Source of the DNA: an uncultured Dysgonomonas sp. | GTDB taxonomy: Bacteria > Bacteroidota > Bacteroidia > Bacteroidales > Dysgonomonadaceae | Direction: 5' to 3' | NCBI RefSeq assembly: GCF_900079725.1 | Contig: NZ_LT599032.1 | Location: 1,296,871 to 1,360,870 of the forward strand | DNA: 64,000 nucleotides | Shown: positions 47,438-56,153 of the stretch, in pieces | How the letters are laid out: each line of letters starts with the position of its first letter | How positions within the stretch are numbered: position 1 is the first letter of the stretch | Notes under the pieces: model-generated | What the model was told of the DNA's origin: nothing | Databases searched by the model: none | What the model saw: the letters and a program-made list of their open reading frames with translations, nothing else | Position numbers and translations under genes: made by a program

Positions 47438-47713
47438 TCACATTCCTATCTGAGTCTTGATGTAATGATTCGCATCATCTTCTGTTAAAAAGTACAATAA
47501 GCCTTTAAACTCAAACGGGAACTTATCGACAGGCATCGGAAATGATCTTGACTCTCTCTTCTCCATCACGAAGTTTTCATGAGTAGTCGGTGCCTGCTGC
47601 TTCTCATCAGCATTACTTATCCGAAATACCTTTACTGACAATCTTTTGGGGTCTACTCTGTATAAAATATCCCCAACTCTTAAAGTTCCTTTTAATCTCA
47701 TAGCTGCCTTCAC
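47438..47713 (-). CDS. Hypothetical small protein
   Basis: A 91-residue soluble protein that I do not recognise. It has no signal peptide or membrane segment. Text such as RVGDILYRVDPKRLSVKVFRIS and FEFKGLLYFLTEDDANHYIKTQI suggests a compact alpha/beta domain. The start could be Met5 (MRLKGTLRVGD) instead of Met1. An exact -7 element (TACGTTTG on the minus strand, 47808-47815) lies 95 bases upstream. It is convergent with the DUF2807 gene and has no linked neighbour. Confidence 0.65.
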   Translation of the reverse strand: MKAAMRLKGTLRVGDILYRVDPKRLSVKVFRISNADEKQQAPTTHENFVMEKRESRSFPMPVDKFPFEFKGLLYFLTEDDANHYIKTQIGM

Positions 47714-47961
47714 TTTAAAAGATGAAACATAAGTGGTGTATTAATTACAAGGAATAAGGTATATAAATTGTTCACCCAAAGCGTCAATTTAACACTATAT
47801 TTTAATGCAAACGTATTTATTTAAATATATTTTCACAGTTTCACCGTCCATTTAGAATAGAATATAACAGGCGTCATCGAATATTCCCAAGAGAACTTTA
47901 TCTATGTATATAGCCGAAAGCTATTGGGTTCTTTGAAAGATTGATCGGCTCCCTAAATCCG

Positions 47962-48118
47962 CCAAGGGGACAGGGTTGTTAAGTTCTATTTTTTTATACT
48001 CTCTGTGTCATGTTGAACGGAGTGAAACATCTCGTTTCTCAGGGTCGAGATCCTTCGTTCCACTCAGGATGACAGCAGGAAATAACAGAACAAAGTAGAG
48101 AACTTAACAGCCCTGCCC
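47962..48118. repeat. Palindromic intergenic repeat
   Basis: The 20 bases at 47968-47987 and 48099-48118 are inverted copies with two differences. Nested inside, 48006-48074 forms a second palindrome, bounded by TGTCAT and ATGACA and carrying ACATCTCG/CGAGAT-type arms. The inner text resembles a short palindrome widespread in bacterial intergenic DNA. No coding content. Confidence 0.65.
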
Positions 48119-48137
48119 AAGGGGGGGGACTTACAAT

Positions 48138-48641
48138 GAGGGCAAAAAAGAATAAGTAGAAAAAGTGTAACCTTTGTTACCTTTTGAAAAAGGGTACAAG
48201 TAGACGAGGTACAAGATCTGAGTTGTTGACTGTAAAAGGTGTAACCTTTGTTACTTTTTACAAGTCGTAAGTTATATGAGATACGAGTAGACAAGATACA
48301 AGTTGTTAGCTGTTCACTGACGAGAAGCCTCGCTTTACCCTGCAAGACAAGCTAATTATTAATTTTTCATTATTAATTATTTTCAGTGTTATTTTTGTTA
48401 CCTTTTGACAAGTAATAAGTATTGAGCAATAAGTATAAAGGAGTCCTAATCATTGACTGTTTACTGCTAACTGTTTACTGTCTACTATAAACGATGTTAG
48501 CTTTATTACCTTTTTGGGACAGAAAAAGTAACAATAAAAAATGCAGCAAAAGTGTCAACTTTGTCAGGTTTTTGAAAAAGTAACCAGAGAAAGCATTATT
48601 AATCATTCATCTTTAACTTTTAATTGTTTCCGTTACTTTTC
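48138..48641. repeat. Dispersed intergenic repeats, copy 2
   Basis: Within the 1.2-kb gap before mce, 48138-48185 and 48546-48584 match the 10.4-kb region. 48161-48320 is an inverted copy, about 90% identical by eye, of 59290-59460. The unit GTGTAACCTTTGTTAC occurs twice here. Open frames in this stretch are translations of the repeat. Confidence 0.75.
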
Positions 48642-48865
48642 TTACCTTTTTAAGAAAAGGAATCAGAACTAAAAAGAATAAATACAGCTGAAAAGCATGG
48701 ATTTTTATCATTCAATAACAACAAACTTCCCGAAAAAAAATGATACTTTAATGTTAAAAAACAAACATTTAGAAAACGAAAAACACATATTGCACACTTT
48801 CTGTCATACTGTGCAAAAACAAAGTTTTTTTACAATTTTAATTTCGTTGTCTTATAATTTAATAG

Positions 48866-48873
48866 TACCTTTG
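48866..48873 (+). promoter_or_regulatory. Candidate -7 element of the methylmalonyl-CoA operon
   Basis: TACCTTTG, an exact -7 match, lies 38 bases before mce. The -33 region is not convincing. Confidence 0.55.
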
Positions 48874-48911
48874 CGCGGAACTAAATAATAACTTTTTATT
48901 CAGATAAAATC

Positions 48912-49325
48912 ATGGATATTTCACACATTGAACATTTAGGTATTGCTGTAAAAAGCATCGAAGAACAACTACCTTATTACGAGGGTGTTTTAGGTCTAAA
49001 ATGTTATAACATTGAAGTTGTAGAAGACCAAAAAGTAAAAACTGCATTCTTCAAAGTGGGACAAACGAAAATTGAGCTTCTGGAGCCAACTAGCCCTGAT
49101 AGCACAATTGCTAAATTCATTGAGAAAAAAGGAGAAGGCATCCACCATATCGCATTCAGCGTAGCAGACGGAGTAGCTAACGCTCTTTCCGAAATGGAAT
49201 CGAAAGGTGTACAGTTGATAGACAAAGCTCCTCGCGGTGGTGCAGAAGGCTTGAGTATAGCTTTCTTACACCCGAAATCAACAGGAAGTGTCCTCACCGA
49301 ACTATGTGAACATCCAACCAAATAA
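48912..49325 (+). CDS. mce: Methylmalonyl-CoA epimerase
   Basis: A 137-residue vicinal-oxygen-chelate enzyme that interconverts the (R) and (S) forms of methylmalonyl-CoA. It has the metal-ligand pattern ISHIEHLGIAVKSIEE (His near 7), KIELLEP (Glu), GEGIHHIAFSVADG (His) and GSVLTELCEHP (Glu). The carboxyltransferase gene follows after 88 bases. The step lies between methylmalonyl-CoA mutase (not in this window) and decarboxylation to propionyl-CoA. Confidence 0.95.
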   Translation: MDISHIEHLGIAVKSIEEQLPYYEGVLGLKCYNIEVVEDQKVKTAFFKVGQTKIELLEPTSPDSTIAKFIEKKGEGIHHIAFSVADGVANALSEMESKGVQLIDKAPRGGAEGLSIAFLHPKSTGSVLTELCEHPTK

Positions 49326-49331
49326 AGTAAG

Positions 49332-49371
49332 AATGACTTTACTCACCAGATGATGATGTAAAGTCATTTTT
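49332..49371 (+). terminator. Hairpin between mce and mmdA
   Basis: AATGACTTTAC pairs with GTAAAGTCATT (11 bp, 15-base loop), followed by T5. It could partly terminate transcription after mce and lower mmdA expression, or protect the mce message. Confidence 0.6.
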
Positions 49372-49413
49372 ATGTTGAACAGATTAATTTATTAGAATCT
49401 AAAATATTAAAAC

Positions 49414-50964
49414 ATGAGCCAACTTGAAAAGGTAAAAGAGCTAATGGAACTTCGTGCTAAAGCCCGTCTGGGTGGAGGTCAAAAAAGAATCGACTCTCAG
49501 CACGATAAAGGCAAATACACAGCACGCGAACGTATAGCTATCCTCCTTGACGAAGGTAGTTTCGAAGAATTCGACATGTTCGTAGAACACCGCAGTACAA
49601 ACTTCGGAATGGACAAACAAAAATTCCTGGGAGACGGTGTTGTTACAGGTTGCGGTACTATCGACGGCCGTTTGGTTTATATTTTTGCACAGGACTTCAC
49701 TGTAATCGGTGGTTCATTGTCAGAAACTATGGCTTTGAAAATCTGCAAAGTAATGGATATGGCGATGAAAGTAGGTGCCCCTGTAATCGGAATCAACGAC
49801 TCGGGTGGCGCACGTATTCAAGAAGGTGTTAACGCTTTAGCGGGTTATGCTGAAATATTCCAACGTAACATCTTAGCATCCGGTGTTATCCCTCAGATTT
49901 CAGGTATCTTCGGACCTTGTGCCGGTGGTGCTGTATACTCTCCGGCTCTTACCGACTTTACGCTGATGACAGAAGGTACTTCTTATATGTTCCTTACCGG
50001 ACCTAAAGTGGTAAAAACTGTTACAGGTGAAGACGTAACTCAGGAAGAACTTGGAGGTGCAAGCGTACATACAACAAAATCGGGTGTTGCTCATTTCTCT
50101 GTAGCAAACGAAGACGATGGTCTTGCACTTATCCGTCATCTATATAGCTTCCTTCCTCAAAACAATATGGAAGAAGCTCCTCGCAGAGAATGTACCGACC
50201 CGATTGCCAGAATGGAAGATTCATTGAATGAAATCATTCCTGACAACCCGAACAAGCCTTACGATATGTTCGAGGTTATCGGTGCGGTAGTAGACAATGG
50301 AGAATTCCTTGAAGTACATGGTAATTATGCTAAAAACATCATTATTGGTTTTGCCCGTATGAACGGACAATCGGTAGGTGTGGTAGCAAACCAACCTAAA
50401 TATCTGGCTGGAGTGCTTGACATTAATGCATCACGCAAAGCTGCTCGTTTCGTGCGTTTCTGCGATGCTTTCAACATTCCGTTGGTAACATTGGTAGACG
50501 TTCCGGGATTCCTTCCGGGAACAGGACAGGAATACGGCGGCGTAATCACTCACGGAGCAAAACTGCTCTATGCTTACGGTGAAGCTACTGTACCTAAGGT
50601 AACTGTGACTCTTCGTAAATCTTATGGTGGCTCTCACATTGTGATGAGCTGTAAACAACTTCGCGGAGACATCAACTATGCATGGCCAACTGCCGAAATC
50701 GCAGTAATGGGTGCTGATGGTGCTGCTGAAGTATTGTATGCTAAAGATATCAAAGAGGCTGAAAACCCTGCTGAAGCACTTGCCGCGAAGAAAGCTGAAT
50801 ACAATAAACTATTCTGCAATCCTTTCAATGCTGCACGTTATGGATATATCGACGATGTTATCGAACCACGCAACACTCGTTTCCGTGTGATCCGTGCTTT
50901 GGAGCAGTTGAGAACCAAAAAGCAAGTTAATCCTGCTAAAAAGCATGATAACCTGCCTCTGTAA
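49414..50964 (+). CDS. mmdA: Methylmalonyl-CoA decarboxylase / propionyl-CoA carboxylase carboxyltransferase (alpha) subunit
   Basis: A 516-residue carboxyltransferase that moves the carboxyl group of methylmalonyl-CoA to biotin (or the reverse). Typical segments: [77 protein letters not shown] and [15 protein letters not shown]. The neighbours are mce, a 58-residue protein and the biotin carrier, the usual Bacteroidales set. With a membrane beta subunit the complex would pump sodium; without one, a carboxylase role is possible. Confidence 0.94.
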   Translation: MSQLEKVKELMELRAKARLGGGQKRIDSQHDKGKYTARERIAILLDEGSFEEFDMFVEHRSTNFGMDKQKFLGDGVVTGCGTIDGRLVYIFAQDFTVIGGSLSETMALKICKVMDMAMKVGAPVIGINDSGGARIQEGVNALAGYAEIFQRNILASGVIPQISGIFGPCAGGAVYSPALTDFTLMTEGTSYMFLTGPKVVKTVTGEDVTQEELGGASVHTTKSGVAHFSVANEDDGLALIRHLYSFLPQNNMEEAPRRECTDPIARMEDSLNEIIPDNPNKPYDMFEVIGAVVDNGEFLEVHGNYAKNIIIGFARMNGQSVGVVANQPKYLAGVLDINASRKAARFVRFCDAFNIPLVTLVDVPGFLPGTGQEYGGVITHGAKLLYAYGEATVPKVTVTLRKSYGGSHIVMSCKQLRGDINYAWPTAEIAVMGADGAAEVLYAKDIKEAENPAEALAAKKAEYNKLFCNPFNAARYGYIDDVIEPRNTRFRVIRALEQLRTKKQVNPAKKHDNLPL

Positions 50965-50984
50965 TCCTTCAAAATAATATAACA

Positions 50985-51161
50985 ATGAGCGATCAGAATA
51001 TATCAAAAGAAGTATTGGCGGCGATAGCACTGGCTATATATGACACACAGCATCAGCATGATATAGAAAGCAATGTGCTTACTATAAAACATGTATCGAA
51101 AGATTATTTGCCTTGGGCCGACAAAAGGGAGGCTATGCTTCAAATGCCAATAAGAAAATAA
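50985..51161 (+). CDS. Small protein of the methylmalonyl-CoA decarboxylase cluster
   Basis: A 58-residue open frame (MSDQNISKEVLAAIALAIYD...LQMPIRK) between mmdA (20 bases) and the biotin carrier (15 bases). Tight spacing on the same strand and the position where Bacteroidales clusters carry a small soluble protein make it a real gene. A conserved-looking patch is HDIESNVLTIKHVSKDYLPWADKREAM. It has no membrane helix, so it is not a classical OadG gamma subunit. The function is unknown, perhaps assembly or stability of the complex. Confidence 0.75.
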   Translation: MSDQNISKEVLAAIALAIYDTQHQHDIESNVLTIKHVSKDYLPWADKREAMLQMPIRK

Positions 51162-51176
51162 AATTCGGAAAACATC

Positions 51177-51626
51177 ATGAAACAATTCATATACAGAATC
51201 AACGGCCAGGAATATATCGTAGCCGTAAACAAAATGGAGGGTGACCTTGCAGAAGTAGCTGTAAACGGAACTAACTACAAGGTAGAGTTGGTAAACAGCG
51301 ACGAGGATGTAAACTTTGTTGCCCGTCCTGCTGCGAAAGCGGTACCAGCGCCAGCAGCAGCGCCAAAAGCAACAGCAGCTGCCCCAAGTGCAAACAAGCC
51401 TGCCGGAGGCGGTGCAGGTACAGTGAAATCACCACTACCGGGTATCGTTATCGGAGTTCAGGTAAATGTGGGCGATGAAGTGAAAAAAGGCCAGACAGTA
51501 GCTATGCTTGAAGCCATGAAAATGGAAAATGCTATACAGGCACCAGTAGATGGTAAAGTAACTGAAATATATGTCAACGCAGGTGACTCTGTGCTTGAAG
51601 GCGTAGCCTTATTGGCAATAGGATAA
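51177..51626 (+). CDS. mmdC: Biotin carboxyl carrier protein subunit
   Basis: A 149-residue carrier. The biotin-attachment motif is EAMKMEN with Lys115, in a biotinyl domain spanning about 80-149. An Ala/Pro-rich flexible linker (about 50-80) joins it to a small N-terminal domain (YRINGQEYIVAVNKMEG). It shuttles carboxyl groups from the MmdA subunit. In related clusters the next gene is the membrane decarboxylase beta subunit; here a strong terminator follows instead. Confidence 0.93.
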   Translation: MKQFIYRINGQEYIVAVNKMEGDLAEVAVNGTNYKVELVNSDEDVNFVARPAAKAVPAPAAAPKATAAAPSANKPAGGGAGTVKSPLPGIVIGVQVNVGDEVKKGQTVAMLEAMKMENAIQAPVDGKVTEIYVNAGDSVLEGVALLAIG

Positions 51627-51649
51627 AGAAAAATATCCCCAAATATGTA

Positions 51650-51690
51650 AAGAACACTGTATAATTTTATCTATACAGTGTTCTTGCTTT
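51650..51690. terminator. Terminator after the methylmalonyl-CoA cluster
   Basis: A perfect 14-bp stem (51650-51663 with 51672-51685) and an 8-base loop. It lies between the convergent carrier and LysR genes and could serve both. Confidence 0.85.
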
Positions 51691-52633
51691 ATGACCGGTC
51701 TCTATCCTGTAAAAGTAAGACTTGCTCTTTGACATCAATATTCATATGTTTGAGGAAAATATCCTGTAACAATGCAAGTTCTTTTTTATAAATTGTTTTT
51801 TTCCTCTGGGCAAAATACAGCGTATTTTCTATTGGAGTGAAACCTTCCCACACAAGTTGGATATTTCCTTCTTCCAACTGCTTACGGCATAAAAAATCCG
51901 GAATAACAGCAAAACCTTCCTTACCCGATATGCAACGTATAATCGAACTCATATTAGGTACAATATAGTTTGGCTTAAAATCGGGCCTTTTCTTGAAATT
52001 ATGCAACCAAAAATTGCGGAGATGTTCCATATCGCCTGTTGTTCCAAACCAGGCCTGTTTATTCAGCCAGTCTTCAGCAGTTTTGGTATTACGGGTATTC
52101 ACTGCCTCTGAGAATCCCGATACATCGCTCTTACTTCCGGCTATCAGTATCAGCCGCTCTTTGGAAAAAGGGGTGTACTGGATATTAAAGGTTTCATCTT
52201 TTTGCGGCGAAATCACAAAATCGAGCAGGCCTTTATCCAGATCATTCAGCATATCCTGATACACTCCAAACTTTGTAATAAGATTGAAAGGCAGTTTACT
52301 GATAAAAGGCTCGAGCACATACTGAAATGTTTCGAAACACATACCGATACTTACACTCGGCCTACCAGAATCTGCATTCCTGTAAAAATGCCCTTCGGCT
52401 TCCTCCAGTTTCTTCACGGCATCCACAATGGAATTATAGAGCATATTTCCGTATTCTGTCGGCAACATCTTACGTGTCCCCCTGTCGAATAGCTTATTTC
52501 CAATATGTGCTTCCAATGAATTCAGATGAAGACTGACTCCTGGCTGCGATATATAGAGCTTGTTGGCAGCCGAGGTTAATGAACCGGTTTCATATATTGC
52601 TTTAAATGTTCTGAACCATTCCAGATTTACCAT
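51689..52633 (-). CDS. LysR-type transcriptional regulator
   Basis: A 314-residue regulator. The N-terminal winged helix-turn-helix (1-60) reads FRTFKAIYETGSLTSAANKLYISQPGVSLHLNSLEAHIGNKLFDRG, a clear LysR signature. The effector domain (about 90-300) is of the periplasmic-binding type. It is divergent from the quinone-reductase gene at 52741, which it most likely controls. Palindromes in the 107-base gap are candidate operators. The ligand is unknown. Confidence 0.93.
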   Translation of the reverse strand: MVNLEWFRTFKAIYETGSLTSAANKLYISQPGVSLHLNSLEAHIGNKLFDRGTRKMLPTEYGNMLYNSIVDAVKKLEEAEGHFYRNADSGRPSVSIGMCFETFQYVLEPFISKLPFNLITKFGVYQDMLNDLDKGLLDFVISPQKDETFNIQYTPFSKERLILIAGSKSDVSGFSEAVNTRNTKTAEDWLNKQAWFGTTGDMEHLRNFWLHNFKKRPDFKPNYIVPNMSSIIRCISGKEGFAVIPDFLCRKQLEEGNIQLVWEGFTPIENTLYFAQRKKTIYKKELALLQDIFLKHMNIDVKEQVLLLQDRDRS

Positions 52634-52644
52634 AATATTTATTC

Positions 52645-52711
52645 ATCATAATTATGATACAAATATATAATTTATATTATTTTATTTATCGATAAAAAGG
52701 TTATAATTTTG
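52645..52711. promoter_or_regulatory. Divergent promoter/operator region lysR - mdaB
   Basis: It holds a 14-bp perfect palindrome (ATCATAATTATGAT, 52645-52658) containing a T-N11-A LysR-type core. It also holds an exact minus-strand -7 element for lysR (TATATTTG, 52660-52667), a 10-bp palindrome (TTATCGATAA, 52686-52695) and an exact plus-strand -7 element (TAATTTTG, 52704-52711) for mdaB. Confidence 0.6.
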
Positions 52712-52740
52712 TAGCAGAAAATTAAAAATGAAAAATAATT

Positions 52741-53337
52741 ATGAAAAAAATATTTGTAATAAATGGAGCGCCAAAGTTTGCTCATTCGGGTGGAGAATTT
52801 AACAAAACACTAACAGAGTGGACAGTAGATTACTTCAAAAATAATAAAGGTTATGAAGTAAAGACCACAGATATCAATGACAGTTATAAACCTGAAGAAG
52901 AGGTAGAAAAGTTTGTATGGGCAGATGTAATTATCTACCATACACCTATATGGTGGTTTCAGTTGCCTAACGATTTGAAAAAGTATATAGACGAGGTTTT
53001 TACCGCAGGTCACCAGAACGGTATCTATTTCAGTGACGGCAGGCGCTCTGCCAACCCTACGCGCAACTATGGCACAGGCGGGCTGTTACAGGGACGGAAA
53101 TATATGCTGACAACAACATGGAATGCTCCGGTTGAAGCATTTACCCTGGAGGATGAGTTCTTTAAACAACATAGCGTAGATAAAGGGGTGATGTTCGGCT
53201 ACCACAGGATGAATGCATTCGTAGGCTTAAATCCTCTTGATAGTTTTCATTTCTATGATGTAATGAAGAATCCAAATATCGAGCAGTCGGAAAAGAACTA
53301 CCGTGCACATCTGGAAAAAGTATCCAAAGAGCTATAA
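52741..53337 (+). CDS. mdaB: NAD(P)H-dependent quinone reductase, MdaB-like
   Basis: A 198-residue flavodoxin-fold flavoprotein. It shows INGAPKFAHSGGEFNKTLTEW at the FMN site, DVIIYHTPIWWFQLPNDLKKYIDEVF and YGTGGLLQGRKYMLTTTWNAP, as in MdaB (modulator of drug activity B). Two-electron reduction of quinones protects against redox stress. It is transcribed divergently from the LysR gene and closed by a strong hairpin. Confidence 0.9.
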   Translation: MKKIFVINGAPKFAHSGGEFNKTLTEWTVDYFKNNKGYEVKTTDINDSYKPEEEVEKFVWADVIIYHTPIWWFQLPNDLKKYIDEVFTAGHQNGIYFSDGRRSANPTRNYGTGGLLQGRKYMLTTTWNAPVEAFTLEDEFFKQHSVDKGVMFGYHRMNAFVGLNPLDSFHFYDVMKNPNIEQSEKNYRAHLEKVSKEL

Positions 53338-53354
53338 AATAGATCATTAAGAAG

Positions 53355-53393
53355 AATAAAGGCTCAGAATAATTTATCATCTGAGCCTTTATT
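53355..53393. terminator. Bidirectional terminator between mdaB and the GH13 lipoprotein gene
   Basis: AATAAAGGCTCAGA pairs with TCTGAGCCTTTATT (14 bp, 11-base loop) between convergent genes. Confidence 0.85.
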
Positions 53394-53410
53394 GTTTCTA
53401 TATTTTCATT

Positions 53411-54772
53411 TTAGCGGGTAAATACTCTGTACTCCCATGCTTTTAGAGTATTAGGTAATTTATCCACTTTCTTTCCTGTGAAATAGTCTACATAATTGTC
53501 CCTGTTCAAAGCGTCGTTACTCTGATAAGTAACGTTCTTAGCAGACAGGTTCAGCATTACCATTATCTCTTTTCCTGCCGCTTCACGCGAATAAATCAAA
53601 ATATCTTTGCTCGCCGAAGAGGTATAAAACCTGAGCTTACCACCTATCTCGCCTGCACGCAATGCCGGATGAGTATGTTTAAGTTCGTTCAGCTTTTTAT
53701 AGAACGCAGTGGTTGCATTGGCTGTCCACGACGGCACCATATCTTTCTCGAAGAAAGAAAGGCGCTTCTTCAAACCGACTTCCTGCCCTGTATAAATCAT
53801 TGGCATGCCATTCAGGGTATAAGTGAGCACGGCAAAAGTTTCCACTCCTTTTCCATAACGTTCAAACTCGGTACCATTCCATGAATTCTCGTCATGGTTA
53901 GTAAGAAAGTTCATTTTATAACCATCAGGACACATAAGAGTATCCAGTTTCTGAACGTATGCCTGAATATCTTCTGCGGTTTTGGTTCCTTTATTCACAT
54001 CAGCCATCATATGCATCAGTTCCCATGAATAATTCGCATCGAAAGCATGTTCCAGTAAGTCATAGTTTTCAGATTCGGCCAGCATAAATACAGGTTTGAT
54101 ACTATCTAATGCAGGGCGAACATCGTTCCAGAAATCAGTAGGTACTTCATGCGCCATATCGCAACGATAACCGTCGATATTGAAATCTGTCACCCAATAT
54201 TTCAACGCATCCGTCATAGCCGTACGCATATCCTTATTATCGTAATTCAACTCGTAAGTATCCGTCCAGTCATATGGACTTTTTGGATTTCCGGTCTCAT
54301 CCTTTACATACCAGTCGGGATGGTCAGAGAGCCATACATTATCACAACCTGTATGGTTGGCCACCCAGTCCAGTATCACCTTAAATCCGGCTTCGTGCGC
54401 TTTATCGACAAGCCGCTTGAAGTCCTCTTTTGTTCCGTACTCAGGATTTATTCCTTTATAGTCCTTTACTGCATAGTAACTACCCAGAGTACCTTTACGG
54501 TTCTTCTCGGATATCGGATGTATGGGCATAAACCAAAGCACATCCACACCAAGTTCTTTTAGCCGTGGCAGATGTTGCTCGAATGCAGCAAATGTGCCTT
54601 CTTTGGTATATTGTCTTACATTCACTTCGTAAATAACGGCATTGCGCGTCCAATCGGGATGTTGTACAGTACACTTTTCCTGTGGTTCATAAATTGCTGT
54701 CTGTGGCTTTTGTTTACATGAATAACTCATAAGGGTTATTAAAGCGACCACAAATAATAGTTTATTTCTCAT
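53411..54772 (-). CDS. GH13 alpha-amylase-family lipoprotein
   Basis: A 453-residue glycoside hydrolase, probably outer-membrane anchored: the signal peptide ends in a lipobox (SYSC, Cys19). The barrel motifs are in order: VDVLWFMPIHP, DWVANHTG (133-142), GYRCDMA with nucleophile Asp205, LAESEN with acid/base Glu233 and TNHDEN with Asp294. A short beta domain closes it. It should cut alpha-1,4-glucans or maltodextrins near the cell surface. It is the last gene of the cluster, 21 bases after the MFS gene. Confidence 0.92.
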   Translation of the reverse strand: MRNKLLFVVALITLMSYSCKQKPQTAIYEPQEKCTVQHPDWTRNAVIYEVNVRQYTKEGTFAAFEQHLPRLKELGVDVLWFMPIHPISEKNRKGTLGSYYAVKDYKGINPEYGTKEDFKRLVDKAHEAGFKVILDWVANHTGCDNVWLSDHPDWYVKDETGNPKSPYDWTDTYELNYDNKDMRTAMTDALKYWVTDFNIDGYRCDMAHEVPTDFWNDVRPALDSIKPVFMLAESENYDLLEHAFDANYSWELMHMMADVNKGTKTAEDIQAYVQKLDTLMCPDGYKMNFLTNHDENSWNGTEFERYGKGVETFAVLTYTLNGMPMIYTGQEVGLKKRLSFFEKDMVPSWTANATTAFYKKLNELKHTHPALRAGEIGGKLRFYTSSASKDILIYSREAAGKEIMVMLNLSAKNVTYQSNDALNRDNYVDYFTGKKVDKLPNTLKAWEYRVFTR

Positions 54773-54793
54773 AAATTATATTTTAAATGAATA

Positions 54794-56131
54794 TTACATT
54801 ATATTCTCCGGTTGTACTTCTGCATTCTTATCCTGCACAAATGCGACAGAGATTGCAGCCAGTAGCATGGATATACCAGCTACTACCAGCATAGAGACAG
54901 AACTTCCTCCCACAACATATTTCAATATCAACCCACCTGTTATACCCGCTACAATTTGCGGAATAGTTATAGTTGCATTGAATATTCCCATATATACACC
55001 CATTTTACTGGCAGGAAGCGCAGCCGACAGGATGGCATAAGGCATTGCCAATATAGCCGCCCAGGCAATCCCCACACCAAGCATAGATACCAGCAGCATA
55101 TATTTATCGTCGAAAATATACATCGAAGCCAGCCCTAACGCTCCCATAAGCAAAGCGAACGAATACACTTTCTTACGCCCCAGCTTATCGGCTATCCGAG
55201 CCATAAATATAGAAAATACTACTGCAAAGATACCGTATACCCCGCTCAGTACACCATTCCAGTTGCCGGCATCATTATAAGCCTGAGACAAAGGATCTGT
55301 CGTATGCCACACATTTTCGGCTATTCCTCCAATGGAATATACCCACATCAGGAACAGGGCAAACCAGGAGAAGAACTGCACAACAGCCAATTGAAGCATT
55401 GTCTTAGGTGTGCTTTTAAGAATCTCAATAAAAGACCGCTTCTGCTTTTCTTCCTCAGTGATATTATTGTATTCTTCGTATTCTTTCGGAGGATATTCCT
55501 TAACCCTGAAGCTTGTCCATAAAACTGTCAGCAATAGAGCCGTCCCCCCTATATAGAATGACCAGATTACCGATGGTGCTACTTTTTCTCCTATGGCAGG
55601 TATATTTTGTATACCAATCCATGTAAGGATAAAAGGCAGGAAAGAGCCTACAACCGCACCTACATTTGTCAGGAAACTCTGAGTAGAATAACCCAGATTC
55701 CGCTGTTTGTCATTTACCATATCACCTACCAGAGAACGGAAAGGCTGCATAGAAACATTAAAAGCACAATCCATGAACAATAACATAAATGCTCCGAAAA
55801 ATACAGGAGGCATAATAGCTGCAACGAATTCCGAATTAGGCATAAAAAACATAGCTATTGCCGAAACTATTGCTCCTCCGAGGATAAACGGAATACGCCG
55901 TCCCAATTTCGTCCATGTGCGGTCACTCGACATCCCTATTATCGGTTGCACAATCAAGCCTGCTATCGGAGCCGCAAGCCAGAATAAGGGTAAGTGATGA
56001 GGATCGGCTCCCAAGGCTGACAATATACGGCTCGTCTGCGAACTCTGTAATGAATATCCTATTTGTATGCCTAAAAATCCGAAGCTGAGGTTCCAGATCT
56101 GCCAAAAGGTAAGTGTTGGTTTTTGTTTCAT
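54794..56131 (-). CDS. MFS transporter, probable maltose/maltodextrin importer (SLC45-like)
   Basis: A 445-residue, 12-helix major-facilitator protein. It has the SLC45/glycoside-type opening LSFGFLGIQIGYSLQSSQTSRI and the loop DRTWTKLGRRIPFILGGA between helices 2 and 3. Polar mid-protein text (about 195-235) is the central loop. It should bring maltose or short maltodextrins across the inner membrane. It sits between the LacI regulator (22 bases) and the GH13 lipoprotein (21 bases), which supports that substrate. Confidence 0.88.
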   Translation of the reverse strand: MKQKPTLTFWQIWNLSFGFLGIQIGYSLQSSQTSRILSALGADPHHLPLFWLAAPIAGLIVQPIIGMSSDRTWTKLGRRIPFILGGAIVSAIAMFFMPNSEFVAAIMPPVFFGAFMLLFMDCAFNVSMQPFRSLVGDMVNDKQRNLGYSTQSFLTNVGAVVGSFLPFILTWIGIQNIPAIGEKVAPSVIWSFYIGGTALLLTVLWTSFRVKEYPPKEYEEYNNITEEEKQKRSFIEILKSTPKTMLQLAVVQFFSWFALFLMWVYSIGGIAENVWHTTDPLSQAYNDAGNWNGVLSGVYGIFAVVFSIFMARIADKLGRKKVYSFALLMGALGLASMYIFDDKYMLLVSMLGVGIAWAAILAMPYAILSAALPASKMGVYMGIFNATITIPQIVAGITGGLILKYVVGGSSVSMLVVAGISMLLAAISVAFVQDKNAEVQPENIM

Positions 56132-56153
56132 GGTATATTTTAGTATGTATTAA

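Noticed and set aside
48064-48345. A 93-codon minus frame that resembles a plus frame at 59293-59517
   Set aside because: The protein similarity is explained by the inverted DNA repeat; the frames have no promoters and end randomly.
48697-48888. A 63-codon plus frame before mce
   Set aside because: It runs through the mce promoter and has low-complexity, A/T-driven composition.
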